Positions 10,701 to 18,451 of a stretch of 64,000 nt of DNA are shown in pieces; position 1 is the first letter of the stretch, and each line of letters starts with the position of its first letter. Made by a program: the position numbers and the translations under genes. The notes under the pieces were generated by a model. That model was not told where the DNA came from and ran no database searches. It saw only the letters and a list, made by a program, of their open reading frames with translations. The stretch is from Streptomyces sp. NRRL F-2580 (lineage in GTDB: Bacteria; Actinomycetota; Actinomycetes; Streptomycetales; Streptomycetaceae): assembly GCF_000720115.1 (NCBI RefSeq), contig NZ_JOIR01000017.1:159223-223222 (forward strand), given 5' to 3'.

Positions 10701-11032
10701 GGCTGTCGCAGTCGCTCGGCCTGTGCGAGGAGGCGGTGCGGCTGTTCATCTCGTACGGGGACCGGCGCGGGGAGGACTGGGCCCGCTTCCTGCGGTGCAC
10801 GATGCTGCCGTACGCGGTGCCGGGCGCCCCGGAGGAGGCGCGGGCGGAACTGGCCCGGCTGGCGCAGTCGGCGCATCCGGCGCGGGACGGCCGGCTGGAG
10901 GACTGCCTGGAGACGTACGGGGTGGTCCTGGGCCGTGGCGTGGACCCGTCGGAGGGCTGGCAGGCCTGGCGGCTCGGTCTGGTCCCGAACCTCCACTCGC
11001 GCGAGATCATGGGCGTCCCGCGGGCGGCGTGA
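7748..11032 (+). CDS. STAND NTPase with N-terminal membrane segment and TPR array
   Basis: Large signal-transduction ATPase of about 1094 residues. Residues 1-75 are helical, and about 80-130 form a hydrophobic Ala/Val/Gly block that could be two membrane helices. The NB-ARC-like module follows: FVGRRAEL near 218, Walker A GEPGVGRTAL near 252, Walker B TVLLDDAVDA near 345 and a winged-helix-like region ending in RFRMHDAVRAYA near 540. The C-terminal half is a TPR superhelix with repeated A-W-L-Q/LG-rich helices. There is no SARP or other DNA-binding domain, so it is not an AfsR-type activator. I chose the second ATG because GAGGGG then sits at a normal distance. TPR-STAND proteins sense a ligand and oligomerise; some act in phage defence, others in development. 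The role here is unknown. Confidence 0.85.
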   Translation: MRDSHRGEAEQLLGRAVDEAAGQAAGAAVDRAALLARGKEALDALAASAAPEYEAYVRALDEAAAGDESLGEAFRRGNTSTAALVTAVAAAAAVGADLSFGVAAGTALTAGAVVGIAGAVATVAKVTALHLPAANRRAGELGRPGGPEQLRLQWLSALEVRGIRPFLEQQRAVAAAARAARPVARPAALAAPLRGTDRSAEARRRSALEQSFGQLPDPSGPFVGRRAELTRIAQWVQAARASTETRPVVVVLHGEPGVGRTALALRAAHAVRDQFRGACVVDLRGGSTVGDPGEAPLSTREALLHLMNRLGAPREQLLFREGASAEQQVRRLGELYHQHLQGLPVTVLLDDAVDAAQVRVLVPERSESLVLVTAREPLELPVDLAAWVYQLPVERLAADEAAELVGAGGAAGAARALGTAGAGADGAADAGAAARAAAALVELGGGLPLALRMLAPLVRDGAVPAAVGAAHPVEAALRAADARLAEPARQLLRRLPLAGRASLGGAAAAALADVPEQAALRTLEELWEAGLIERVRGQRFRMHDAVRAYAARRSAADEDRAGAAAAQERLIRNYAQLADSVIRMVDGKMSTRANRFGGHGFVSLDAALRWLDDESSFITAALRHSEDVDQQAVLDLLGALCDFCLLRGDLYRLGEIDELTQAVEAGRKGPEGQAGQQGRLVRSVQWRTGIAARQLGELDKARTTLTSVVDQYMEAHQEAGAAMALVSLGITLHHQGNLPEAAARIREALVLQEPAELAGDRAWGLHALAAVERDLAHLAEATRLLEVSLALHRESESVHGEAWAHFQLGQVHLRYGDVGRAEEELRLALDLYGRTRDDRGEAWALTQLGRARVVAGDPGPAVERLREALARHREAEDARGEAWTQYYLGQALEEGGGRDEAVRELERARTMFSRMRDVYGLAHARHHSGRVTRDQRAAQTGNLRNSGFARQLLVDARADFRRIGLAHGEAWTCLELAVIDAGNGRLSQSLGLCEEAVRLFISYGDRRGEDWARFLRCTMLPYAVPGAPEEARAELARLAQSAHPARDGRLEDCLETYGVVLGRGVDPSEGWQAWRLGLVPNLHSREIMGVPRAA

Positions 11033-11456
11033 ACGCCGGTTGCCTCCGGCGGGTCGGCGGGTCGGCTGGGGTGGGGCCGGTTGGCTGCGCCGCTCGGGCG
11101 GGGTCGGCGGGGGGCCGGTTGTGCCGGGGCCGGTTGGCTGCGCCGCTCGGGCGGGGTCGGCGGGGTGCCGGTTGTGCCGGGGCCGGGCGCGCGCCGGGGC
11201 GTCTCCTCGGGCGCCGAACGTGTCGGGGGGTCGGAGGGCCGAGGCACCTTGCGTTCGACGCCCTGGCCGGTTCGGGGGCCTCCTGGAAGTTCACCCGGCG
11301 CATGTGCCGGTTCATCGACTTCATCAGGGCCCACACCCCCAGGGCGAGGGCCGCGAACACGATGAACCCCAGGATGCCGGGCGTCACCTTGTTCTTGTCG
11401 AAGGTGTCACCCGCCAGCGGGAGGAGCTGGGTCAGTGCTGCCTGCGTAGCGCTCAT
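11007..11456 (-). CDS. Small single-span membrane protein with repeat-encoded tail
   Basis: The first 60 residues look like a conserved actinobacterial small membrane protein: a short N-terminus, a membrane helix at about 28-45 (GILGFIVFAALALGVWALM), then the basic KSMNRHMRRVNF. From about residue 70 the frame becomes Pro/Arg/Ala repeat sequence encoded by the tandem repeats below, and the stop falls 26 bp inside the 3' end of the convergent STAND gene. Related proteins I recall are much shorter, so the tail is probably a late, non-conserved extension through read-through into repeats. It begins 2 bp after the mca stop, so it is likely cotranscribed with mca. Function unknown. Confidence 0.65.
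   Translation of the reverse strand: MSATQAALTQLLPLAGDTFDKNKVTPGILGFIVFAALALGVWALMKSMNRHMRRVNFQEAPEPARASNARCLGPPTPRHVRRPRRRPGARPAPAQPAPRRPRPSGAANRPRHNRPPADPARAAQPTGPTPADPPTRRRQPAFTPPAGRP
11073..11185. repeat. 53-bp tandem repeat, two copies
   Basis: The segment beginning GGGGCCGGTTGGCTGCGCC at about 11073 recurs 53 bp downstream, with a third partial start near 11180. It lies between the convergent STAND and small membrane protein genes and inside the frame of the latter's tail. Confidence 0.75.
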
Positions 11457-11458
11457 AG

Positions 11459-12340
11459 CTACGCATTCTCCCGGATGCCCGCGAAGAGGTCGGACTCGGG
11501 GAGCGAAGTGTCGACGAGCGACTTCGCGAGCTCGTACTCCTCCGTGGGCCAGACCTCCTTCTGGACGTCCATCGGGACGCGGAACCAGCCGCCGTCCGGG
11601 TCGATCTGCGTGGCGTGCGCGATGAGCGCCTTGTCACGGATCTCGAAGAAGTCGGCGCACGGCACGTGGGTGGTCAGGGTCCGCTCCTTGCGCTCGAACT
11701 CCTTCCACCGCTCCAGCCACTCGCCGTAGGGGGACTCCATGCCGCGCGCGAGCAGTGCCTCGTGCAGGGCGATGGTGCGCGGCTTGTTGAAGCCCTGGTT
11801 GTAGTAGAGCTTCTGCGGCTGGTACGCGGGGCCGAACTCGCCCTCGGGGTACTTCTCGGTGTCGGCCGCGCCGTCGAAGGCCACCATCGTGATCTTGTGG
11901 GTCATGATGTGGTCGGGGTGCGGGTAGCCGCCGTTCTCGTCGTAGGTGGTGACGACCTGCGGCTTGAAGGCGCGGATCTTCTTCACCAGCTCCCCGGCGG
12001 CCTCGTCGACGTCCGCGAGCGCGAAGCACCCCTCGGGCAGCGGCGGCAGCGGGTCCCCCTCCGGAAGGCCGGAGTCCACGTAGCCGAGCCATTCCTGCTC
12101 GATGCCGAGGATCTCGCGGGCCTCGTCCATCTCCTTGGCGCGCACCTCGTGGATGTTCTCCTCGATGTACTTGTCGCCCTGGAGCTTGGGGTTCAGCACG
12201 GAGCCGCGCTCGCCACCGGTGCAGGTGACGACCAGCACCGGAACCCCCTCGGACACGTACTTGGCCATGGTGGCCGCGCCCTTGCTCGACTCGTCGTCGG
12301 GGTGGGCGTGGACGGCCATCAGTCGAAGCTGCTCGGTCAA
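11459..12340 (-). CDS. mca: Mycothiol S-conjugate amidase
   Basis: Zinc amidase that cleaves mycothiol S-conjugates into glucosamine-inositol and a mercapturic acid, the actinobacterial detoxification route. The 293 residues match the LmbE/PIG-L deacetylase family. The N-terminal HAHPDDES (H11, D14) and the later GGYPHPDH around residues 140-147 supply the zinc ligands. The C-terminal part, with NQGFNKPRT and the FEIRDKALIAHATQIDPDGGW stretch, distinguishes Mca from the biosynthetic deacetylase MshB. The start is TTG, supported by a GAGGA 8 bp upstream and by the family N-terminus. A small membrane protein gene follows after 2 bp. The divergent upstream region is shared with the DUF4307 gene. 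Confidence 0.95.
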   Translation of the reverse strand: MTEQLRLMAVHAHPDDESSKGAATMAKYVSEGVPVLVVTCTGGERGSVLNPKLQGDKYIEENIHEVRAKEMDEAREILGIEQEWLGYVDSGLPEGDPLPPLPEGCFALADVDEAAGELVKKIRAFKPQVVTTYDENGGYPHPDHIMTHKITMVAFDGAADTEKYPEGEFGPAYQPQKLYYNQGFNKPRTIALHEALLARGMESPYGEWLERWKEFERKERTLTTHVPCADFFEIRDKALIAHATQIDPDGGWFRVPMDVQKEVWPTEEYELAKSLVDTSLPESDLFAGIRENA

Positions 12341-12708
12341 GACAGGATCCTCTGCGATTCGGCGCGACGGTCGGCTTCTATATTGACTCCTCCTCTCAGC
12401 AATCGACGACGAGGGGGGATTCCTGACTCACGCCGCTCGTTCGCCCCGCGGACGGTCGAGTCTTACGCGATCGGCGCCGGCCGGGTTGAGACCAGCCCGG
12501 ACCTCACTGACAGCGACATGCCGCCGGCGGCGCCAGGTCCTTCTTCCTGAACCCGGGCATCCCTGCGCGTTGCCGTAGGGGCGCCGTCCGAACCCCGGCC
12601 GTTCGATGCCGATCCGATTCCTCACGGGCCGCAGGGCCATGGCATGCTCCAGTTGTCAGGCGACCGGCCGGCGGCAGGACGGGGCGCCCCCGCAGAGAGG
12701 AAACGATC
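12341..12708. other. Divergent intergenic region mca / DUF4307
   Basis: 368 bp without a convincing gene. An unusually A+T-rich patch at 12376-12390 (CTTCTATATTGACTC on the plus strand) could provide the mca -10 region on the minus strand. The right part near 12640-12690 should hold the DUF4307 promoter, but I see no clear consensus. No hairpin of terminator strength was seen. Confidence 0.4.
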
Positions 12709-13122
12709 ATGAGCGCGGTGCGCGAGGGACTGCCTGAGGGCCGGTACGGCCGGTCGGCGGACGAGCGTGCGGACCGGAAGCTCAAGATCATCGGTGCGGC
12801 GCTGGGCGCCGTGCTGCTGGGTGTGGTCGGCTGGATCGGCTGGGACTACATCGCGGGACAGAGCGTGAGCGCCGAAGTGATCAAGTTTCAGGTGATTTCG
12901 GACACCGAGGTCAAGGTGCACCTGGAGGTCCGCAAGGAGGCCTCGGTCACCGGGGTCTGCTCCCTGAGCTCGCAGGACAAGGAGCACGGCGAGGTGGGCC
13001 GTGCCGACTTCACCTTCGCCCAGCCCGAGAGCCGCGTGGACGAGGTCGTGTCCCTGAAGACGACGAGCCGTGCCACGATGATCGAGCTGGTCGGCTGCCA
13101 GCCGGCGGGTTCCGCCCGCTGA
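12709..13122 (+). CDS. DUF4307 membrane protein
   Basis: A 137-residue actinobacterial DUF4307 protein. It has a basic cytoplasmic N-terminus with the GRYGRSADERADRKLK stretch at 11-26, one membrane helix at about 27-47 and an extracytoplasmic beta-rich domain with two cysteines near residues 84 and 130 that could pair. The family is of unknown function. An RBS-like AGAGAGGAAACG precedes the ATG. It sits in the same direction as greA 128 bp downstream and divergent from mca, a neighbourhood I recall as conserved in streptomycetes. Confidence 0.88.
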   Translation: MSAVREGLPEGRYGRSADERADRKLKIIGAALGAVLLGVVGWIGWDYIAGQSVSAEVIKFQVISDTEVKVHLEVRKEASVTGVCSLSSQDKEHGEVGRADFTFAQPESRVDEVVSLKTTSRATMIELVGCQPAGSAR

Positions 13123-13250
13123 GGCTTGACGACGCGGCCGACGGGGCAATGAGCCTCTGGGGTCCTCCCTCTTTTCTTCCCGAATTGTTAGGCTCGTGGT
13201 TTCGTCCGCCGCTGGCGGCTTGTAGTCCCCTGTACCGACGAGGAGCACCC

Positions 13251-13748
13251 GTGACCCAGACGAGCGAAAGCGTCACCTGGCTGACCCAGGCGGCGTACGA
13301 CCAGCTGAAGGCGGAGCTGGACTACCTCTCTGGTCCCGCCCGCACGGAGATCGCCACGAAGATCGCAGCCGCCCGCGAGGAGGGCGACCTGCGCGAGAAC
13401 GGTGGCTACCACGCGGCCAAGGAGGAGCAGGGCAAGCAGGAGCTCCGGGTCCGCCAGCTCACGCAGCTCCTGGAGAACGCCAAGGTCGGCACCGCGCCCG
13501 CGTCCGACGGCGTCGTCGCCCCCGGCACGCTCGTGAAGATCGCCTTCGACGGCGACGAGGACGACACCATGGAGTTCCTGCTGGCCTCCCGCGAGTACGC
13601 CTCCTCGGACTTCGAGACGTACTCCCCCCAGTCCCCGCTGGGCAGCGGCGTGCTGGGCAAGGCGATCGGCGAGGACGCCGAGTACGAGCTGCCGAACGGC
13701 AAGAAGGCCTCGGTCAAGATCCTGGACGTCAAGCCCTTCACCGGCTGA
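13251..13748 (+). CDS. greA: Transcription elongation factor GreA
   Basis: Transcript cleavage factor that inserts into the RNA polymerase secondary channel and rescues backtracked complexes. The 165 residues show the antiparallel coiled coil at about 10-80, with the acidic tip EEGDLRENGGYHAAKE near 43-58 that contacts the active site, followed by the FKBP-like globular domain ending in VKILDVKPF. The GTG start follows a GAGGAG RBS by 5 bases; an earlier in-frame codon would add 34 non-homologous residues. A strong symmetric hairpin follows 51 bp after the stop. It appears to be transcribed alone. Confidence 0.96.
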   Translation: MTQTSESVTWLTQAAYDQLKAELDYLSGPARTEIATKIAAAREEGDLRENGGYHAAKEEQGKQELRVRQLTQLLENAKVGTAPASDGVVAPGTLVKIAFDGDEDDTMEFLLASREYASSDFETYSPQSPLGSGVLGKAIGEDAEYELPNGKKASVKILDVKPFTG

Positions 13749-13799
13749 TCACCCTCGGTCACCTTCTGATTTTCCGCTTCACCTTTTCCGCTTCACGCA

Positions 13800-13840
13800 A
13801 CGATGCCCGGCCGGGTTCGGTTCTCCCGGCCGGGCATCGT
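13800..13840. terminator. Bidirectional terminator greA / ABC exporter
   Basis: Perfect 16-bp inverted repeat (arms 13800-13815 and 13825-13840, stem starting ACGATGCCCGGCCGGG) with a 9-base loop. It lies between the convergent greA and ABC permease genes, so it can serve both. There is no T-run, as is usual for Streptomyces. Confidence 0.85.
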
Positions 13841-13875
13841 CGTACGTACGTACGCGTGCGGATACGCGCGCCGTC

Positions 13876-14733
13876 CTACGCCGTCGCCGAGCGGTACTTG
13901 CGGACCGCGAGGGAGCGGAAGACCACGATGATCAGCAGCGACCAGAGCACGGACGCCAGGATCGGGTGCTGCATCGGCCAGGCGTCCGGGACCGGGTAGC
14001 CCTCCGGGAGGTTGCCGAAGAGCTCGCGGGCCGCCTGGACGGTCGCGCTGAAGGGGTTCCACTCCGCGATGGTCCGCAGGAACGGCGGCATGTTCTCGGA
14101 CGGGACGAAGGCGTTCGAGATGAACGTCAGCGGGAAGAGCCAGATCAGTCCGCCCGAGGTGGCCGCCTCCGGGGTGCGCACCGACAGGCCGATCAGGGCG
14201 CCGATCCAGGAGAAGGCGTAGCCGAGCAGGAGCAGCAGCGCGAAGCCGGCGAGGACCTCGCCCATGCTGGTGTGGGTGCGCCAGCCGACGAGCAGGGCCA
14301 CGACCGCCAGGACGAACAGGGTGAGCGTCGTCTGGACGAGGTCGGCGAGGGTGCGGCCGGTGAGGACCGCGCCGCGGGCCATGGGCAGCGAGCGGAAGCG
14401 GTCGATCAGGCCCTTGTGCATGTCGTCGGCGATGCCCGCGCCCGCGCCGGCCGTGGCGAAGGTGACGGTCTGCGCGAAGATGCCCGCCATCAGGAACTCG
14501 CGGTAGGCGGCGGGCGAGGTGGTGTCGCCGACCATGATCGAGCCGCCGAAGACGTAGCTGAAGAGCACGACGAACATCACCGGCTGGATCACGCCAAAGA
14601 TGATCATCTCGGGAATCCGGGACATGCGGATGAGGTTCCGCTTGGCGATCACCAGGGAGTCGTTGACGCCCTGGACGATGCCGCCGCGCGGCCGGGGCGC
14701 GGTCAGGTCAGTGGTCGGGGAGGTGAGGGTCAC
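13876..14733 (-). CDS. ABC-2 type permease (DrrB-like)
   Basis: Membrane subunit of a two-component ABC exporter, 285 residues. After a cytoplasmic N-terminus there are about six hydrophobic segments. The ABC-2 family hallmark RSLPMARGAVLTGRTLADL lies near 120-138 and the conserved LTFISNAFVPSENMP near 208-222. The GTG start at 14733 overlaps the ATPase stop by 4 bp, so translation is coupled. DrrB-like permeases export drugs or lipids, but the substrate cannot be assigned here and no biosynthetic cluster is adjacent. Confidence 0.92.
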   Translation of the reverse strand: MTLTSPTTDLTAPRPRGGIVQGVNDSLVIAKRNLIRMSRIPEMIIFGVIQPVMFVVLFSYVFGGSIMVGDTTSPAAYREFLMAGIFAQTVTFATAGAGAGIADDMHKGLIDRFRSLPMARGAVLTGRTLADLVQTTLTLFVLAVVALLVGWRTHTSMGEVLAGFALLLLLGYAFSWIGALIGLSVRTPEAATSGGLIWLFPLTFISNAFVPSENMPPFLRTIAEWNPFSATVQAARELFGNLPEGYPVPDAWPMQHPILASVLWSLLIIVVFRSLAVRKYRSATA

Positions 14734-15752
14734 TTCGCCGCCTCCTTGCGTGCCGCCTTGCGGCCCGTGGTGTCGGCGGCGGCCGCACCGTCGCCGTTCT
14801 CCTCGGTGATCCGCTCGGCCGCGTGGCCGGTGAGGGAGATGAACACGTCGTCCAGGGTGGGGCGGCGCAGACCTATGTCGTCGATCTCGATGCCGCGGCC
14901 GTCCAGTTCCCGGATGACCTCGGCGAGCAGCTTGGCGCCGCCCGACACCGGCACGGTCAGCTTGCGGGTGTGCTCCTCGACGCTGGTCTCGCCCTTGCCG
15001 AAGCCGGCGAGCACCTCGCGCGCGGTGGCCATGTGGTCCCGCTCGTGGACGACGACCTCCACGCGCTCGCCGCCCGTACGGGCCTTGAGCTGGTCGGAGG
15101 TGCCGCGGGCGATGACCTTGCCGTGGTCGACCACGCAGATGTCGTGGGCGAGGTGGTCGGCCTCCTCCAGGTACTGGGTGGTGAGCAGCAGGGTGGTGCC
15201 GCCCGCGACCAGTTCCTGGATGATCCCCCACAGCTGCTGGCGGTTGCGGGGGTCGAGGCCGGTGGTGGGCTCGTCCATGAACATGACGGGCGGGCTGACG
15301 ACGAGGGCGGCCGCGAGGTCGAGTCGCCTGCGCATGCCGCCGGAGTAGGTCTTGGCGGTGCGGTCGGCGGCGTCGGCGAGGTTGAAGCGTTCGAGCAGTT
15401 CGTCGGCCCGCGCCTTGGCGGCCTTGGACCTCATCTGGTAGAGCTGGCCGACCATTTGGAGGTTTTCGCGGCCGGTCAGGTATTCGTCGACGGCGGCGAA
15501 CTGGCCGGAGAGGCCGATGGCCCGGCGGACCTCGTTGGGGTGCTTGAGCACGTCTATGCCGGCGACGACGGCCTTGCCGCTGTCGGGCCGGAGCAGGGTG
15601 GTCAGGACGCGTACGGTCGTGGTCTTCCCGGCGCCGTTGGGGCCGAGCAGACCCAGGACGGTGCCTTCGGGGACATCGAGGTCCACGCCGTCCAGAGCCC
15701 GTACATCGCCGAAGGTCTTGACCAGACCTTCGGCGTAGATAGCGCCTGGCAT
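14730..15752 (-). CDS. ABC transporter ATPase (DrrA-like)
   Basis: ATP-binding subunit of the exporter, 340 residues. Walker A GPNGAGKTTT lies near 38-47, the Q-loop near 84, the signature YSGGMRRRLDLA near 135-146, Walker B VMFMDEPTTGLD near 156-167 and the H-loop near 192. The C-terminal 100 residues match the DUF4162 extension of daunorubicin-resistance ATPases, with PTLDDVFISLTGH near 300-312, and end in a basic Ala/Lys tail. It is upstream of and translationally coupled to the permease. Transcription starts in the 132-bp gap after ilvA; no regulator gene is adjacent. Confidence 0.94.
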   Translation of the reverse strand: MPGAIYAEGLVKTFGDVRALDGVDLDVPEGTVLGLLGPNGAGKTTTVRVLTTLLRPDSGKAVVAGIDVLKHPNEVRRAIGLSGQFAAVDEYLTGRENLQMVGQLYQMRSKAAKARADELLERFNLADAADRTAKTYSGGMRRRLDLAAALVVSPPVMFMDEPTTGLDPRNRQQLWGIIQELVAGGTTLLLTTQYLEEADHLAHDICVVDHGKVIARGTSDQLKARTGGERVEVVVHERDHMATAREVLAGFGKGETSVEEHTRKLTVPVSGGAKLLAEVIRELDGRGIEIDDIGLRRPTLDDVFISLTGHAAERITEENGDGAAAADTTGRKAARKEAAK

Positions 15753-15884
15753 ATGGATTCTCCCAGTGTGAATCGGGCCAGTAGAATCGAGAATTTCAGG
15801 GCATTTCTACGCAAATCCTAGGGGCGCCGGGTGGCTGTCGTCCGGCCGAACGGGTGGTGCCGGCACCCCGACGGCGTCCGCCGT

Positions 15885-17117
15885 CTAGCTCATCACCTTG
15901 TATCCCGCGGCGTGCAGCTTCCGCGCGACCTCCGCGCAGTGCTCCGGGCCCTTCGTCTCCAGGTGCAGCTCCACCTCCACCTCCGTGAGCCCCAGCCGCG
16001 GGTCGGTCCGTACGTGGCTCACATCCAGTACGTTCGCATCCACCACTGACAAGACCCCCAGGAGCCCGGCCAGGGCCCCGGGGCGGTCGGTCACGCGCAG
16101 CCGCAGGGACAGGTAGCGGCCCGCCGCCGCCATGCCGTGGCGCAGGATCCGCTGGAGCAGCAGCGGGTCGACGTTGCCGCCGGACAGGACGGCCACCACC
16201 GGTCCGCCGCCGTACAGTTCGGGCTCGCTCAGCAGGGCCGCGACCGTGCTGCAGCCGGCCGGTTCGACCACCAGCTTCGCCCGTTCCAGGCACAGCAGCA
16301 GAGCGCTGGAGAGGGCGTCCTCGGAGACCGTACGCACGTCGTCGAGGAGCTCGCCAATGATTTTGAAGGGGATGTCGCCGGGCCTGCCGACCTTGATGCC
16401 GTCCGCCATCGTGACGGGTTCGTCGATCGAGACGGGGTGCCCCATCTTCAGCGAGGGCGGGTACGCGGCCGCGCCCGCGGCCTGCACTCCGATGACCCGC
16501 ACGTCGGGCCGCAGCGCCTTCACGGCGACGGCCACCCCGGCCGCGAGACCGCCGCCGCCGATCCCGACGAGGATGGTCCGCACCTCGGGGCACTGCTCCA
16601 GGATCTCCAGGCCCACCGTGCCCTGGCCCGCGATGATGTCGCGGTGGTCGAAGGGGTGGATGAACACCGCGCCGGTGCGGTCCGCGTAGTCCTGGGCGGC
16701 CGCGAGGGTCTCGTCGACGACCTGGCCGTGCATGCGCACCTCGGCGCCGTACTCCTGGGTCGCGGCCACCTTCGGCAGCGGCGCCCCGACCGGCATGAAC
16801 ACGGTGGAGCGGACCCCGAGGAGGGAGGAGGCGAGCGCCACGCCCTGTGCGTGGTTGCCGGCGCTGGCCGCGACGACGCCGGCGGCCCGCTGTTCGGGGC
16901 GCAGGCCGGCGATGCGGACGTAGGCGCCGCGCAGTTTGAAGGAGCCGGTGCGCTGGAGGTTCTCGCACTTGAGGTGGACCGGGGACCCGGTGAGTGAGGA
17001 CAGGTGCCGGCTGCCTTCCATCGCGGTGACCCGGGAGACGCCGGAGAGCATCTTCTGAGCCCCCCGGACGTCGTCGAGGATGACCTGCGGGACGGGCTGG
17101 GGCACGCGGTAGTTCAT
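15885..17117 (-). CDS. ilvA: Threonine dehydratase
   Basis: PLP-dependent threonine ammonia-lyase giving 2-oxobutanoate, either for isoleucine synthesis or threonine breakdown. The 410 residues hold a fold type II PLP domain with the Schiff-base lysine in NLQRTGSFKLRGAY near 50-63, the SAGNHAQGVA asparagine loop near 81-90 and the glycine-rich phosphate site GIGGGGLAAG near 178-187. A C-terminal ACT-type domain of about 75 residues (LRLRVTDRPGALAGLLGVL) shows it is the single-ACT form; the biosynthetic enzyme of enterobacteria carries two such domains. Start at MNYRVPQP because upstream in-frame sequence is low complexity. Confidence 0.94.
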   Translation of the reverse strand: MNYRVPQPVPQVILDDVRGAQKMLSGVSRVTAMEGSRHLSSLTGSPVHLKCENLQRTGSFKLRGAYVRIAGLRPEQRAAGVVAASAGNHAQGVALASSLLGVRSTVFMPVGAPLPKVAATQEYGAEVRMHGQVVDETLAAAQDYADRTGAVFIHPFDHRDIIAGQGTVGLEILEQCPEVRTILVGIGGGGLAAGVAVAVKALRPDVRVIGVQAAGAAAYPPSLKMGHPVSIDEPVTMADGIKVGRPGDIPFKIIGELLDDVRTVSEDALSSALLLCLERAKLVVEPAGCSTVAALLSEPELYGGGPVVAVLSGGNVDPLLLQRILRHGMAAAGRYLSLRLRVTDRPGALAGLLGVLSVVDANVLDVSHVRTDPRLGLTEVEVELHLETKGPEHCAEVARKLHAAGYKVMS

Positions 17118-17449
17118 GCCGCCAGTCTCGCAGCCCGCGGTCGGGGCGGCTCGGGGCGGAGGGGCAGGCTCCGGAAGGGGCGGAGGGCAGGCTCCGGAAG
17201 GGGCGCGGGAAAGGGGCCGGCGCCCGGGACGGGGTGCGGGAAACGCCGCCCCGGGACGGGTTCCGAGAAGTGCCGGGGAGAGGCTGCCGGGAGCGCCCCG
17301 GGAGGGGCGAAATCTCGCCATCTGGGACGTGGGCGGGACGGTCGCGCGGGCGGGCCGTATCAGTTCTCGTACGAGGCGTACGGGCCGCCGCACGGCCGCG
17401 TACTCTGTCCCCCATCCTTGTCGGACCCACGCGAAGAGAGCCCACGGCC
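17118..17449. other. Divergent intergenic region ilvA / marR with short direct repeats
   Basis: 332 bp of very G+C-rich DNA. GGGCAGGCTCCGGAAGGGGC is present twice (about 17163 and 17187), followed by further CGGGACGGG-type iterations. The promoters of ilvA (left) and the MarR gene (right, near the TACTCTGTCC stretch at 17400) must be here. No gene-like frame is convincing. Confidence 0.5.
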
Positions 17450-17971
17450 ATGCCTTCCACCCCGGCCAATTCCGACCTGCCCGCGGCGGCCGACGCGCCC
17501 GCCGGAGGCGGTCTCCTCGACTCGCTCCAGCACCAGGTGGCGGTCTTCGCCCGCCGCGCCGAGCAGACCCGCCTGGGCGGTGTGGGCCAGGCCCGCAACT
17601 CGATGGACCGCGCCGCCTACCTGCTGTTGAACCGGCTCGACCTGGAGGGCCCGATGGGCGTCAAGGCGCTCGCCGGCGGCATGGGCATCGACTCCTCCAC
17701 GGTGACCCGGCAGGTCGCGCCGCTGGTCGACAGCGGCCTGGTCAAGCGGACCTCGCACCCCGAGGACGGGCGGGCCGTGGTGCTCGCGCTGTCCCCGCGG
17801 GGGCTGGCGCGGCTGGAGGAGGTCCGCTCCTCGCGGCGCGAGCTGATGGCCCGGGTGACGGAGGGCTGGAGCGAGGACGAGCGGGAATCCTTCACCGGAC
17901 TGCTGACGCGCTTCAACCTGTCGCTGTCGGAACTGATGGCGGCCGTGGCCGAAGCCGGCCCGGCCTCCTGA
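17450..17971 (+). CDS. MarR family transcriptional regulator
   Basis: 173-residue winged-helix regulator. Helix 1 lies around 25-45 (LLDSLQHQVAVFARRAEQ), the recognition helix in GIDSSTVTRQVAPLVDSGLV near 75-94 and the wing in HPEDGRAVVLALSPRG near 99-114. Proteins of this family bind phenolic or drug-like ligands and usually repress a neighbouring gene. The divergent neighbour is ilvA and the downstream neighbour a sigma-like pair; there is no obvious drug target beside it, so its regulon is unclear. ATG start chosen from the family N-terminus; the upstream frame reads through repeat DNA. Confidence 0.9.
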   Translation: MPSTPANSDLPAAADAPAGGGLLDSLQHQVAVFARRAEQTRLGGVGQARNSMDRAAYLLLNRLDLEGPMGVKALAGGMGIDSSTVTRQVAPLVDSGLVKRTSHPEDGRAVVLALSPRGLARLEEVRSSRRELMARVTEGWSEDERESFTGLLTRFNLSLSELMAAVAEAGPAS

Positions 17972-18019
17972 GCGGAGTCCGTCCGTCCTCTTGACCTGGA
18001 CGGTCCCGCTGCCCGCACT

Positions 18020-18451
18020 ATGTGGACTATGCGGGTGGCTGATCAACAGGCTGGCTCCTACGCGGAGTTCGAGTCCTTCGTCGCGGGCGCGGCGGGGCGG
18101 CTCCTGCATGTCGGGGTGCTGCTGACCGGTGAACCGGAGGCCGCCCGCCGGCTGCTGGCGGCCGCGCTGGCCCGTACGTACGCGAACTGGCTGCGGCTGC
18201 GCGGTGACGACCCGTACGACTTCACCCGCCAGGAGCTGTGCTCGGCCTTCGCCCGGACCGGCTGGCGCCACCAGGGGGGCACGGGCGTGCTGGCGCGGCT
18301 GAGCCCGCCGGAGCGGCTCGTCCTCGTCCTGCGGCTCTACGAAGGGGTCGCGGAGGAGGTCGCGGCGGCGCAGCTGGGGCTGACGGTCGAGCGCGTACGG
18401 GTGCTGTGCAATCGGGCCGTGGCCGTGCTGAGGTCCCGGGAGGCGGTGTGA
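18020..18451 (+). CDS. Degenerate SigE-family sigma-like protein
   Basis: 143 residues resembling a shortened SigE-type ECF sigma factor. Residues 10-62 align with region 2 (FVAGAAGRLLHVGVLLTG, then LARTYANW) but the DLLQ core-binding stretch is replaced by ARRLLAAAL. Residues 88-140 resemble region 4 (LSPPERLVLVLRLYEG and LGLTVERVRVLCNRAVAVL). The linker is very short. It may be a non-canonical sigma or a protein that binds RNA polymerase or DNA without starting transcription. An alternative start is the ATG at 18029. It is coupled by GTGA to a small membrane protein gene, the layout of a sigma/anti-sigma pair. Confidence 0.75.
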   Translation: MWTMRVADQQAGSYAEFESFVAGAAGRLLHVGVLLTGEPEAARRLLAAALARTYANWLRLRGDDPYDFTRQELCSAFARTGWRHQGGTGVLARLSPPERLVLVLRLYEGVAEEVAAAQLGLTVERVRVLCNRAVAVLRSREAV

